Below the pieces are notes generated by a model. The model was not told the DNA's origin, did no database searches, and saw only the letters and a list, made by a program, of their open reading frames with translations. From Polycladidibacter stylochi (GTDB lineage: Bacteria > Pseudomonadota > Alphaproteobacteria > Rhizobiales > Stappiaceae): a stretch of 64,000 nt of DNA. Location of the stretch: NCBI RefSeq assembly GCF_001562055.1, contig NZ_LLWE01000042.1:124001-188000 (forward strand). Direction: 5' to 3'. Numbering within the stretch: the first letter of the stretch is position 1; each line of letters opens with the position of its first letter. A program made the position numbers and the translations under genes. Of this stretch, positions 37,198-46,771 are shown piece by piece.

Positions 37198-38271
37198 TTA
37201 TTCAGGGAGTTTATCGTCGATCCCTTTTATGAAGAAGTTCATGCCAAGCAATTGTTTATCACTCGCAATTTCTCCTTCTTTTAAAAATACGGTACCATCT
37301 TGCTTAATGATTGGACCTTGGAAGACTTGAAGTTGGCCAGATTGAATTGCATCCCGTGTTTGGCTAGACTTCACTGCAACCTCTTGGCTAACATTAGTGA
37401 AAGGAGCCAAGTGCACCATCTCTTTATCAAAACCGCCCCAGGTATCCGTTGAGCTCCAAGTATCATCAAGCACAGCACGAACCCGAGCAATATAATAGGC
37501 ATCCCAGTAATCAACAATCGCTGTTGTTTGTGCCTCCCGAGCAAATTTGATCATGTCGGAAGCTTGACCAAAACCTTTAATGCCGCGCTCCTGAGCAACC
37601 TGTAAGGGGGCTGGCGAGTCAGTATGCTGCACCATAATATCAACACCTTGGTCAATAAGCGCTTTGGCAGCATCAGCTTCGCGGCCCGGATCGTACCAAG
37701 AGTTCACCCAAACAGTTTTGATCTTGAATTCAGGGTTTACGGACTGCGCCCCAAGCATAAACGCATTCATACCCCGTACCACTTCGGGAATTGCAAAAGA
37801 CCCAATATAGCCCGCTGTTCCACTCTTGGAAATTTGTGCCGCCATTTGCCCTAGAACATAACGCCCCTCATAAAAACGTGAGCCATAAGTGGAAACGTTT
37901 TTAGCGCGCTTGTAACCTGTTGCGTGCTCAAATTTAATTTTCGGATATTTTTTGGCAACCTTAATCGTAGGGTTCATAAACCCGAACGAGGTTGTAAAAA
38001 TCAAATCGTGCCCACTGCGTGCAAGACGCTCAATCGCACGTTCAGCATCCGGACCTTCAGAAACACTTTCAATGTAGGTCGTTTCAACCAGATCACCAAA
38101 GTGTTCTTCAATTGCCTTTCGCCCCTGATCGTGCTGGTAAGACCAGCCATGATCACTCACAGGCCCCACATAAATAAAACCAACTTTGACTTTATCTTTG
38201 GCCAAGGCCATTCCGGCAGAAACGCCCAATGAAATGGCAGCTGCGGTTGCAAGCTTTAAAAGTGTGCGCAT
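37198..38271 (-). CDS. BMP-family ABC transporter substrate-binding protein (copy 2)
   Basis: 357 residues from the ATG at 38269-38271, preceded by GGGGAGG; the frame reaches 38346 upstream without a ribosome site. Signal peptide MRTLLKLATAAAISLGVSAG, then the BMP domain: VGFIYVGPVSDHGWSYQHDQ, ERLARSGHDLIFTTSF, YEGRYVLGQMAAQ, NSWYDPGREADAAKALIDQG. It lies immediately after the two permease genes and the ATPase gene, so it is probably the main binding protein of this importer, with copy 1 downstream as a tandem duplicate. The ligand is likely a nucleoside or nucleobase, judged only from the family. Confidence 0.88.
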   Translation of the reverse strand: MRTLLKLATAAAISLGVSAGMALAKDKVKVGFIYVGPVSDHGWSYQHDQGRKAIEEHFGDLVETTYIESVSEGPDAERAIERLARSGHDLIFTTSFGFMNPTIKVAKKYPKIKFEHATGYKRAKNVSTYGSRFYEGRYVLGQMAAQISKSGTAGYIGSFAIPEVVRGMNAFMLGAQSVNPEFKIKTVWVNSWYDPGREADAAKALIDQGVDIMVQHTDSPAPLQVAQERGIKGFGQASDMIKFAREAQTTAIVDYWDAYYIARVRAVLDDTWSSTDTWGGFDKEMVHLAPFTNVSQEVAVKSSQTRDAIQSGQLQVFQGPIIKQDGTVFLKEGEIASDKQLLGMNFFIKGIDDKLPE

Positions 38272-38356
38272 CAAGCACCTCCCCTCAAGCAACGGCTCCA
38301 AATTTGGAAGGTTTTTGCGCCATACGAGCCGCTTAATATAACGCAAACAGAATTCT

Positions 38357-39277
38357 TTATCGGTCAGGACGAAATGGCTTACCCAAACATGCCGGTGTAT
38401 TTATTTTTGTAAGTTGCTTATTGCCCGAGATAATCACCAGAACAAAAATAGTGACGATATAAGGCAGGCTAGACATTAATTGCGATGGCAAGGCAATTCC
38501 GTATGCTTGAGCATGAAATTGCAAAACAGACACAGCTCCGAAGAGATAAGCGCCTAATAACAAACGTAATGGCCGCCAAGAGGCAAATACAACCAGCGCT
38601 AACGCAATCCATCCGCGACCTGCTGTCATCCCCTCTGTCCACTGCGGTGTGTAGGCCAGAGAAAGATAGGCCCCAGCCAAACCGGAACATGCCCCGCCAA
38701 ACAAAACAGCACCATAACGCACTTTGCGTACAGAATAGCCCAACGCATGCGCGGAGCGGTGATTATCACCCGTTGCGCGTATGATTAGCCCTAGGCGGGT
38801 TCGAAACAATACGAACGAAACCAGAATAACGCCCAGTATTGAAATATAAACAAGGGCATCTTGTGCAAATAAAAGACGACCGACATAAGGCAGCTCACTT
38901 AAAAACGGCAGTTCAAGCTGCGGAAGCTTATGTCCGGGTTCACCAATAAAACTCTCACCGATCAAGCCGGACAACCCGAGGCCCAAGATAGTTAAAGCCA
39001 AGCCGGTCGCTACCTGATTACATAATAAATGTAATGTGAGAAAACCAAAGAGAAGTGACATTATCATCGAGCAGACAACAGCAGCAATAACACCAAGGCT
39101 CATAGAACCCGTTGTATGCGCCACAGCAAAACCGCAAACAGCTCCGATTATCATCATCCCTTCGACACCGAGGTTTAAAACTCCGGCACGTTCACAAATC
39201 AGCTCACCAAGAGCCGCTAATAGCAGCGGTGTAGAAGCCGTAACAATTGTGAGTAGTATAGGCTCAAGCCACGTCAT
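38357..39277 (-). CDS. ABC transporter permease (BMP/nucleoside type), second subunit
   Basis: 306 residues, about nine membrane helices, of the branched-chain/ribose-like permease family associated with BMP transporters. The ATG at 39275-39277 (MTWLEPILLTIVTASTPLLL) has a GGAGG site 7 bases upstream and lies inside the end of the preceding permease gene (14-base overlap), indicating coupling. Family blocks: AALGELICERAGVLNLGVEG near the N-terminus and YSVRKVRYGAVLFGGACSG in the middle. It should form a heterodimer with the upstream permease. Confidence 0.87.
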   Translation of the reverse strand: MTWLEPILLTIVTASTPLLLAALGELICERAGVLNLGVEGMMIIGAVCGFAVAHTTGSMSLGVIAAVVCSMIMSLLFGFLTLHLLCNQVATGLALTILGLGLSGLIGESFIGEPGHKLPQLELPFLSELPYVGRLLFAQDALVYISILGVILVSFVLFRTRLGLIIRATGDNHRSAHALGYSVRKVRYGAVLFGGACSGLAGAYLSLAYTPQWTEGMTAGRGWIALALVVFASWRPLRLLLGAYLFGAVSVLQFHAQAYGIALPSQLMSSLPYIVTIFVLVIISGNKQLTKINTPACLGKPFRPDR

Positions 39278-40346
39278 TACCGGCCTCCCTAGGGTTAACC
39301 AGTCGAACCCGATAGTGTATGAGTATATCGCAGGCCAATACAAAAAAGAGCAGCATTCCCTGAAATACGTTTGTCATTTTATTGCTTATGCCAAGGCTAA
39401 CTTGTGCTGCTTCACCGCCAATATACGATAGGCCTAGTAACAGTCCCGCAAAGATAATGGCGATTGGATTCAATCGTCCCAAGAATGCAACAATAATTGC
39501 CGTAAAACCGTAGCCAGGAGAGATAACAGGGGTTAGCTGTTCAATGGATCCGCTAACTTCAAACACTCCCGCCAAACCAGCAAAAGCCCCAGAAAGCAAA
39601 AAGCCAAACCAAACCATTCGATTACTGGAAAATCCTGCAAACCGCCCTGCCCTTGGGCTTTGCCCTAGTACTTTTATTTCAAAACCCTTCAAGGTTTTGC
39701 TCAGTAAGAACCAGATTAAAATAGCAACAACAATTGCTATCAACACCCCGAGGTGTAAGCGTCCATCCCCAAACTTGGGAAGGACATGTGCACTATCAAA
39801 GATGCGGCTTTCAGGGAAATTAAATCCGTCCGGGTCGCGCCAAGGTCCGCGCACAAGATAATCAAGAAGATACTGGGCAACATACACGAGCATTAACGAG
39901 GAAAGAATTTCGTTCGTGCCAAAGCGGGTCTTCAATAAGGCAGGAATGCTAGCCCAAAGCATACCGCCAATTGCACCCATAAGGATCATCGCGGGCAATG
40001 CAAAGCCACTAGTCCATTCAGGATATAAAATCGGAATTATTGAACCAAAGATAGCGCCAATCGTAAACTGCCCTTCAGCCCCAATATTCCAGGTATTTGA
40101 GAGGAAGCAGACACATAAACCAACCGCTATGAGAATTAGCGGCCCTGCCTTTACAAGCAACTCTTCAAGAGACCAATAGCTATTCAGCGGCTCGATAAAA
40201 AACGCATAGAGCCCCTCAAGCGGTGAAACCCCGTAAAGCGCAAAAATTCCGCCACCAAGTATTACGGTTAATGTAATAGCAAGAATAGGAGAAACGACGA
40301 CCATTAGCCGTGAATGCTCTTGCCTTTTAACAAGTTCAAGCCGCAT
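39264..40346 (-). CDS. ABC transporter permease (BMP/nucleoside type), first subunit
   Basis: 360 residues with about eight to ten membrane helices. The ATG at 40344-40346 has a GAGGG site and lies inside the end of the ATPase gene; the frame extends four codons further. Family blocks: LVKAGPLILIAVGLCVCFLS, TWNIGAEGQFTIGA (typical of this permease type), LSSLMLVYVAQYLLDYLVRG, and GYGFTAIIVAFLGRLNPI. It forms an overlapping run with the ATPase gene upstream and the second permease gene downstream. Confidence 0.87.
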   Translation of the reverse strand: MRLELVKRQEHSRLMVVVSPILAITLTVILGGGIFALYGVSPLEGLYAFFIEPLNSYWSLEELLVKAGPLILIAVGLCVCFLSNTWNIGAEGQFTIGAIFGSIIPILYPEWTSGFALPAMILMGAIGGMLWASIPALLKTRFGTNEILSSLMLVYVAQYLLDYLVRGPWRDPDGFNFPESRIFDSAHVLPKFGDGRLHLGVLIAIVVAILIWFLLSKTLKGFEIKVLGQSPRAGRFAGFSSNRMVWFGFLLSGAFAGLAGVFEVSGSIEQLTPVISPGYGFTAIIVAFLGRLNPIAIIFAGLLLGLSYIGGEAAQVSLGISNKMTNVFQGMLLFFVLACDILIHYRVRLVNPREAGNDVA

Positions 40347-41967
40347 AAGGACCCTCATTATCCTGTTGATTTTCTGCCATTCCAGCCATGAGAAGACCTA
40401 TTTTTTCACGGCTAATAGTTGCGACAGGTTCCGCCTTTGAGAGTTGCCCTCGGGAAATAACGCTAATTCTATCAGCAACTTCGTAGATTTCGTCAAGATC
40501 TTGAGAAATAACAACCACAGCAGCCCCACTGCGTGCCAGATCAATGATTGACTGACGTATGAGTGCCGCCGCCCCCGCATCAACACCCCATGTCGGCTGA
40601 TTTATCACCATCACTCTGGGGCGTCGGTCGAGTTCCCGGCCAACTATGAATTTCTGCAGGTTCCCACCTGATAGAGCACCCGCTTCCGATCCAGGGTGAG
40701 CCATACGAACATCATATTCATCAATAATGCGTGCCTCCAGCGCATGACACAGCGACTTGTTCACCATGCCAGCAGAAACAAGCGCATCACCACTACGATG
40801 GCGCGTTAACAAAACATTCTCTGTCAAGGACATATCAGGTACAGCGCCATGCCCCAGCCGCTCTTCCGGGACAAAAGCAGCCCCAAGGCGGCGGCGCGCA
40901 TTCACCCTGCGTCGACCACAAGGTACGCCAAGGTATTTTATTGCGTAGCTATCTTTTAGGCGCGTTTCACCCGAAAGCACATCAAAGAGCTCCCCTTGCC
41001 CATTCCCGGCTATACCGGCAATAGCAACAACCTCGCCACCTTGCACCTGTAAGCTTATATTTTTTAAAGATACAGAAAACGGACCGCTACCTTCAAGGCT
41101 GAGCGCATCAATTTCGAGCAGCGTCTTACTTGTTGCTGTTTGTCGGTGCGATGTAATAGAGTGAACTTCTCCACCCACCATCATTTGCGCAAGGCTTGCA
41201 GCCGTTTCTTTGGAGGGATCACATGAGTGTACAACTTTCCCATGCCGCATTATCGTCGCGTTATGGCATATGAGTTGCACTTCTTCCAACCGGTGGCTGA
41301 TGTATAAAATGGAACACCCTTCGTCAGTAAGTCGCTTCAAGGTAACAAATAGCTGCTCGGCCTCTTGAGGCGTTAGAACCGAAGTCGGCTCATCCATAAT
41401 AATCAAGTCAGGGTTTTGTAAAAGGCAACGCACAATTTCTATGCGCTGGCGCACACCAACGGGCAAATCTGCAACCAATGCATGCGGATCAAGCGGCAAC
41501 CCGTAGGAGTGCGATACACGTGCAATTTGCTCAGCCAGTTGCTTCTTTTTAAATCCTTTTGGCAGGGCAAGTGCAATATTCTCGGTAACGCTCAGTGAAT
41601 CAAACAGCGAGAAATGCTGAAAAACCATTCCAATTCCCAGCTTACGCGCAGCTGAGGGGCTGGAAACCTCGGCAGGTTTCCCCTTCCAAAATAACGTTCC
41701 CGAACTTGCTTTTAGGGCGCCGTATAATATTTTTACGAGTGTAGATTTTCCGGCACCATTTTCACCAAGTAAAGCATGAATTTCTCCAGGCTTAATGGCA
41801 ATGTTTACACAATTGTTCGCAAGGGTACTGCCAAATTGTTTTGAAATATTACGTGCTTCAATGAGGTAATCAGCATGATCATCCTCACCACTGGTCTGCA
41901 GCTCATCAGGCACGATAACAGAACCCCTTCTTCTCTCCCGTAAAACCGGGTATGATTGCAAGACCAT
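40336..41967 (-). CDS. ABC transporter ATPase with two nucleotide-binding domains (BMP/nucleoside type)
   Basis: 543 residues. Domain 1: Walker A GENGAGKST (about 70-78), a signature-like LPVGVRQRIEIVRCL and Walker B LIIMDEPTSVLT. Domain 2: a degenerate Walker A GIAGNGQGEL (about 318-327) and signature GALSGGNLQKFIVGREL. One good and one weak ATP site is the usual pattern in ribose/nucleoside-type importers. The start is uncertain: the ATG at 41967 has no close ribosome site, and an in-frame GTG about 18 codons later (VPDELQTSG) is possible. It is the first gene of the importer operon. Confidence 0.88.
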   Translation of the reverse strand: MVLQSYPVLRERRRGSVIVPDELQTSGEDDHADYLIEARNISKQFGSTLANNCVNIAIKPGEIHALLGENGAGKSTLVKILYGALKASSGTLFWKGKPAEVSSPSAARKLGIGMVFQHFSLFDSLSVTENIALALPKGFKKKQLAEQIARVSHSYGLPLDPHALVADLPVGVRQRIEIVRCLLQNPDLIIMDEPTSVLTPQEAEQLFVTLKRLTDEGCSILYISHRLEEVQLICHNATIMRHGKVVHSCDPSKETAASLAQMMVGGEVHSITSHRQTATSKTLLEIDALSLEGSGPFSVSLKNISLQVQGGEVVAIAGIAGNGQGELFDVLSGETRLKDSYAIKYLGVPCGRRRVNARRRLGAAFVPEERLGHGAVPDMSLTENVLLTRHRSGDALVSAGMVNKSLCHALEARIIDEYDVRMAHPGSEAGALSGGNLQKFIVGRELDRRPRVMVINQPTWGVDAGAAALIRQSIIDLARSGAAVVVISQDLDEIYEVADRISVISRGQLSKAEPVATISREKIGLLMAGMAENQQDNEGPYAA

Positions 41968-42450
41968 TCAAGATAACAGATGGCAAAATACTCCAAAAAC
42001 ACAATGGAGAAAGCACAAGAGGCGCACAAACCACATAGCTGTACGTTCTCACCTGTTTCTATTTGTCATAGCAATAATTAAAGTTGCCAAGACCACACCA
42101 AATTGACACACATATCTAAAGAAACCCTAGCTATTCTAGGGGATTATGACTTAAATGATGTCCATATCGTCTTGTTCGCCGTTCCTTTAGTTCATAGTGA
42201 ACCAATTGAAAAGGTCTAGAACAACGAAATTAATTGGCAGGGCGCGTTTATCCATTCGTATGGTAATATCTCTCAGCGTGAGAAGTTGATAAATATCAAT
42301 AAAAACAATAATTTAATTAATCCATCACTATAAAAGTGATGGATTTTTCTCCACAATACATTTTTTTCACCCTACAAAACTCGGGTATTTCAACATCAAT
42401 TCGGGCGCGAAAAAATATTACTGAATCGAAAAATAATGCAAAGCTGCGGA
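41968..42450. other. Gene-free region between the importer operon and pcs
   Basis: About 480 bases without a supportable gene. It holds the leader and promoter of the importer operon on the left. It also has a short inverted repeat, CCCTAG and CTAGGG around 5 bases (42125-42141), a TTGACA at 42103-42108 without a convincing -10, and a plus-strand terminator-like hairpin (separate entry). I could not recognise transposase fragments here. Confidence 0.35.
42319..42348 (+). terminator. Orphan terminator-like hairpin
   Basis: AATCCATCACT (42319-42329) pairs perfectly with AGTGATGGATT (42335-42345) around a 5-base loop, followed on the plus strand by more T. No annotated plus-strand gene lies upstream within 2 kb, so it may end an unannotated small RNA. 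Alternatively it ends the minus-strand pcs transcript, although its T-tract in that direction is poor. Confidence 0.6.
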
Positions 42451-43155
42451 TTAATTTTCGCGCTGCCCAATTATGACTTGCTGGAGGGCACCTGCTGCAA
42501 AAAGATAACAACTCGTGGCAGTTATGACCCAATACACCAGATCAGAGATTACAAAGCTTTGAGCAAATGAAGTAGCCAAGCCCCCGACCCAAACAGCCAA
42601 TACGATCAGTGTAAAAGGACGCCACATTTTTGTTCGGACAGGATGAACAAACTCGACAGGCAAAAACGTTAGTATTGTGCAAAGGGCGACCATAAATAAA
42701 ATGACGCTTTGCGAAGCCTGTAACCCAATCAAAACAGCAATAACCATATTCCAGACACCTGGAAAACCGCTAAAGCCGCCGCTGCGCGTTTTCATATTAC
42801 CATCTGCAAAATAAATCGCACCGCTATATACGATAACTGAGCCGCATATTAATGCCCACAAATCAGAGGTTAGGCCGCTTTGGTAAAGCGCAAAGGCGGG
42901 TAAAAAAACATAGGTAGCGTAATCAATCACTAAATCGAGAATAGCACCACTCCAACGAGGTAACCGCTTGGCAACTTCAAAGTGGCGCGCTAAAGGCCCG
43001 TCCAAACCATCAACAAAAAGAGCGATAAACAACCAAAGAAACATCAATGGCAAATCATTTTGTGCGCCAGCAATAACAGCAAGTAAAGCCAATGGTGCCC
43101 CTAGTGCTGTGAGCAAGTGTATTGCAAATAGCTTATTATTATTTTTCAAGCGCAC
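42451..43155 (-). CDS. pcs: Phosphatidylcholine synthase
   Basis: Condenses CDP-diacylglycerol with choline to make phosphatidylcholine, the one-step route found in rhizobia, Brucella and relatives. 234 residues, about seven or eight membrane helices. The CDP-alcohol phosphotransferase motif is visible as DGLDGPLARHFEV, followed by GAILDLVIDY (about residues 49-80; D-G-x2-D-G-x-x-A-R, then the later Asp residues). The fourteen-residue gap between the two halves is typical of Pcs. The choline presumably comes from the environment. It is followed upstream on the same strand by the DUF2182 gene, 35 bases away. Confidence 0.88.
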   Translation of the reverse strand: MRLKNNNKLFAIHLLTALGAPLALLAVIAGAQNDLPLMFLWLFIALFVDGLDGPLARHFEVAKRLPRWSGAILDLVIDYATYVFLPAFALYQSGLTSDLWALICGSVIVYSGAIYFADGNMKTRSGGFSGFPGVWNMVIAVLIGLQASQSVILFMVALCTILTFLPVEFVHPVRTKMWRPFTLIVLAVWVGGLATSFAQSFVISDLVYWVITATSCYLFAAGALQQVIIGQREN

Positions 43156-43190
43156 TATTTTAGCCCTTTGCTGTTATTAATCTATCTAGA

Positions 43191-44138
43191 TTATGTACCC
43201 ATAAGCCGGTCAATGAAGTGTTGTAGAACGGGCAGTTCATCAGTAGCAAAATATAAATAACCACCACCCCATATAAGAAGCAGAACCCCGATAGCATAAC
43301 TTAACTGTCGAGTTCCATAACTTTTTTCAAGCGCCATCACAAGACCAAGTATTGCGATCCAGAAGATGTTCATAACCCCTACGGCAAACATCAAACACAT
43401 CAAAACCCAGCAGCAGCCAAGACAATAAACACCCTGCTCTAATCCAAATTCAAAGCTTGCCTTACCGGGTGACTTCATCGATTTACAACTGGCATCCACT
43501 GCCTTGGCAATTACAGGGACACGGCAACGGTAAAGGCATGCCTGCTTAAAAGATGTAAACTGATAAAAACCCGCGACTATTATGACTGAGGCTGCAAAAA
43601 ACGATAGTGCCGGTGCCATCATGGGGTTCAACCCACCCAAGGCATGTAAGGCAAGCTGCAATGCGCTGGCAATAAATGAAAATACGCCCCAAACGCATAT
43701 ATACCCAAGCACCACCCAAATGACAGCCCAGTCAGAACGCCGACTATGGTAACTATAAAGCATCGGATAAGCTGTAGGCAACATCATAGCCAACACCATC
43801 ATCAGCCACATGATAAATACCATTGTAAAGTCGTAGAAGCTGAAACTGATGAGATCTGGCATACCAAAAGACTCACCCGCTAGCGGCAAGCATAAAGCCG
43901 CCAGTTGCGCACGAACTTCTGGCGCAAGCCCTGCAAACATGTTCATTTCGTTAAACAGTGCCATACCGGGGCCCATTTGCCCCATATCCATGCGCTGCAC
44001 CATATCGGCAACCATCAGCCCTAAGTACAACCAGCCTGCCATCATGCCAATTGCAACAATAATGAATGCCAAATATGTGTGAGTAAACCGATATAGCGCA
44101 CCAGCAGTCTCTGGCCGATACATTTTATTACCGCTCAT
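43191..44138 (-). CDS. DUF2182 integral membrane protein
   Basis: 315 residues with about seven membrane helices. FIMWLMMVLAMMLPTAYPML (about 110-130) is the hallmark of the DUF2182 family, which has no proven function; some members have been suggested to bind metal, partly because of a Met-rich segment, here DMVQRMDMGQMGPGMALF. A pair of Cys-containing stretches (YCLGCCWVLMCLM) lies near the C-terminus. It is directly upstream of pcs on the same strand, so it may be co-transcribed; a functional link to phosphatidylcholine synthesis is not established. An in-frame ATG five codons further on is an alternative start. Confidence 0.75.
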   Translation of the reverse strand: MSGNKMYRPETAGALYRFTHTYLAFIIVAIGMMAGWLYLGLMVADMVQRMDMGQMGPGMALFNEMNMFAGLAPEVRAQLAALCLPLAGESFGMPDLISFSFYDFTMVFIMWLMMVLAMMLPTAYPMLYSYHSRRSDWAVIWVVLGYICVWGVFSFIASALQLALHALGGLNPMMAPALSFFAASVIIVAGFYQFTSFKQACLYRCRVPVIAKAVDASCKSMKSPGKASFEFGLEQGVYCLGCCWVLMCLMFAVGVMNIFWIAILGLVMALEKSYGTRQLSYAIGVLLLIWGGGYLYFATDELPVLQHFIDRLMGT

Positions 44139-44325
44139 AACTCATTACCCCACAACCCAACGACAACAGCTGCCTAACGAAACAAGATAGGCCATATACA
44201 CAGCTATCAGAGAACCATCATATAAACAAATATGAGATGTCTTGCATTCACGCCCATGGCAAGACTTGCTTTAACAGAAGAAATACCTAGATTGCCAATA
44301 GAAACGACGAAGCGATGGCAATTCA

Positions 44326-45597
44326 ATGCAAAAAATCACTCAATCAATGCCCCCAAAAAACTATAGTATAGCAATCGTTGGTGCAGGACCTGCAGGTATA
44401 ATTGCCGCCTTAGCACTATCAAAACAGATTGAAAATGGAAAATTGCCTCCTAGTTTCAACATTGCCCTCGTTGGACCTCAACCAAGCTTGACAGACTGCC
44501 GCTCTACGGCGTTGATGCAAGCATCAAAACAGTTTCTTGAAAATATCGACCTATGGCAACCCCTTGCCAGTAAGGTGACGCCACTGCAGAATATGCGGAT
44601 AATTGATGCCACAGAACGGCTCATACGCGCACCGGAAACAATTTTCAGAGCTGAAGAGATAAATCAAGATGCTTTTGGCTACAATATTTTAAATAAAGAC
44701 TTAAACCTAGCTCTCGTTGCTCAGCTTAAAAAATCGCCTCACATTACATGGCACAACACTACATTTGAAACATGTGATGAATATGAGGAAGGTAGACTAG
44801 TTAGATTAAGCGATACCTTAACTTTCACCAGTCAACTCATTGTTGCCGCTGATGGACGTAACTCGAAATGCCGTGAGCTGGCAAATATAAATATTAAAAA
44901 ATGGCAGTACCCACAAACGGCGCTGGTACTGAACCTCAAACACGAGCGAGCACACAATAATACATCCATAGAGTTCCACCGGGCAACGGGCCCATTTACA
45001 CTCGTGCCGATGCCTGGAAATGAATCTTCTCTGGTTTGCGTCCTCTCCCCCTCAAAGGCAGAAGAACTGAATGCTTTAACCGATGATGAGTTGGCACTCG
45101 CCTTGGAAAAACTAGCTTACTCCACGCTCGGAAAATTCACCGTTTCTTCCAAGCGGCAACTTTACCCTATGTCTGGCTTTAGCGTGAATAAGCTTGCCCA
45201 TCAACGCACCGTCCTCATAGGTGAAAGCGCACATGCCTTCCCGCCCATAGGCGCACAAGGGCTAAACCTAACAATGCGCGATATTGCGCAGCTAAGCAGT
45301 CAGATTACATCCGCATTTGAAACTGACCCTGAAACTCCAGAGATTGGTAATGAAACCTTCTTACAAACATATGATCAAAAACGTAAACTAGACGTCAGTA
45401 CGCGTACAACAGCTGTCGACCTACTCAATAGATCATTACTCTCCAACGCAATTCCAATTCAAATGGTGCGCTCAATAGGACTTTACACGCTCGCATCTCT
45501 CCCCCCCCTACGGCGCCTGATAATGAACGAGGGCATCGCCCCCATGTGGCGCACACCTAAGAATATGCGCAAAGCAAGTAATGAGAGAAACGGCTAG
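44326..45597 (+). CDS. UbiH/Coq6-family FAD-dependent hydroxylase
   Basis: 423 residues. FAD-binding blocks: IAIVGAGPAGIIAALAL (G-x-G-x2-G, about 17-33), LIVAADGRNSKCRELA (the DG motif) and VLIGESAHAFPPIGAQGLNL (about 300-319), the ubiquinone-hydroxylase version of the GD motif. The family hydroxylates the aromatic ring during ubiquinone synthesis; which ring position is not clear. Relatives in this order are usually annotated UbiH/UbiF. The stop (TAG) shares its CTAG with the stop of the convergent AEC gene. Confidence 0.88.
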   Translation: MQKITQSMPPKNYSIAIVGAGPAGIIAALALSKQIENGKLPPSFNIALVGPQPSLTDCRSTALMQASKQFLENIDLWQPLASKVTPLQNMRIIDATERLIRAPETIFRAEEINQDAFGYNILNKDLNLALVAQLKKSPHITWHNTTFETCDEYEEGRLVRLSDTLTFTSQLIVAADGRNSKCRELANINIKKWQYPQTALVLNLKHERAHNNTSIEFHRATGPFTLVPMPGNESSLVCVLSPSKAEELNALTDDELALALEKLAYSTLGKFTVSSKRQLYPMSGFSVNKLAHQRTVLIGESAHAFPPIGAQGLNLTMRDIAQLSSQITSAFETDPETPEIGNETFLQTYDQKRKLDVSTRTTAVDLLNRSLLSNAIPIQMVRSIGLYTLASLPPLRRLIMNEGIAPMWRTPKNMRKASNERNG

Positions 45598-46550
45598 CTG
45601 CCTGGTAAAATATAGGTGTTGACCAAATATATCATCAAGGGCACGCTAATAACGGAAACAAGCGTGCCGATTAAAACAGCACTGGAGGCTCTGCGCTCAT
45701 ACGCTTGATAGTGCTGTGCCATAATATAAACATTTGCCGCAGGTGGTAGGCTTGCCATTAAAACGGCTGCAGCAAGCCAAACAGGGTCGACCCCCCCGAC
45801 GAAACTGAGCAGCAGATAAACAAGCGCCGGGTGCAAAAACAGCTTCATAAGCAACAGCAAAGGTATTTCAGCGGTAAATCGCTCACCTTTTTGCAGCGCA
45901 ACAGTAATACCCATGGCAAATAAAGCACAAGGAGCTGCCGCATTTCGAAGAAGTGAAAGCGTCTCATCGAGAAAAGTTGGCAAGCTAAGCTTCAATGCAG
46001 CCACAAGAACACCGGCGGCAACAGAAATAATAAAAGGGTGCGTGCCAATTTTCACAGTGATTAACACCAGAACTTGCAGCAAGCTCTGTTGTCGATTTCC
46101 ACTAATCGACATAAGTAATGGCACGAGCACAAACAACAATATGGTATCAAAACATAATATCAAAGCTGTCGGCACAGCAGCCTGCTCCCCCAAAACGGCA
46201 AGCGTAACCCCCGGTCCCATAAAGCCAATATTTGAATACGACCCCACAAGCGCTTGAATTGTTGCATCTGCCATCCTGCCGGAACTCGCCAAGACGCCGA
46301 CAAAAAAGGCAAGCGTGAATGCGCAATAGGTAGCTGCCGTTGTCGCGGCCACAAAATCAAAGGAAGCAAGCTTATCTAATGGCGTTTGTGCAACCATTTG
46401 AAACAACAGGGCTGGCAGAGCCAAATAAACAACGAAAAAATTCATCCAGGAAAGGCCGTCTTTAGGATGTCGCCCCAACCTGCCAGAGATATATCCTATA
46501 AATATCAATAGGAAGAAGGGAAGTGCTAAAGTAAAAACTTCAATCATCAC
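45594..46550 (-). CDS. AEC-family transporter
   Basis: 318 residues with about ten membrane helices in the bile-acid/auxin-efflux-carrier fold. MMIEVFTLALPFFLLIFIGY and DGLSWMNFFVVYLALPALLF (with the helix-breaking Pro) are typical of the N-terminal half, and ASLPPAANVYIMAQHY of the C-terminal half. Such carriers move malate, malonate or other small organic acids, but the substrate is unknown. It is convergent with the hydroxylase gene, the two stop codons overlapping by four bases, and divergent from the acyltransferase gene. Confidence 0.85.
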   Translation of the reverse strand: MMIEVFTLALPFFLLIFIGYISGRLGRHPKDGLSWMNFFVVYLALPALLFQMVAQTPLDKLASFDFVAATTAATYCAFTLAFFVGVLASSGRMADATIQALVGSYSNIGFMGPGVTLAVLGEQAAVPTALILCFDTILLFVLVPLLMSISGNRQQSLLQVLVLITVKIGTHPFIISVAAGVLVAALKLSLPTFLDETLSLLRNAAAPCALFAMGITVALQKGERFTAEIPLLLLMKLFLHPALVYLLLSFVGGVDPVWLAAAVLMASLPPAANVYIMAQHYQAYERRASSAVLIGTLVSVISVPLMIYLVNTYILPGS

Positions 46551-46771
46551 CTACCCCTTTTCCCTAGATATGTGATCACAATTACTTGTTACCCACCACT
46601 TCAAGGCAGGATAGCATCGTTTTCCATCAAAGCAGTATATCCTATAGGAACTTATTATCACACCACAATTGATTTCACTGGATTTAAAGAGTATTGAACC
46701 TTCCTAGTAACGCCCTTATCGCAGTCAATGCATCAGCAGTCTGCCAAAATGAAAAGTTTGTTCTGTTTAAG

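Noticed and set aside
42103-42108. TTGACA as a full promoter for a small RNA
   Set aside because: No convincing -10 at 16-18 bases; kept only as a weak hint in the finding.
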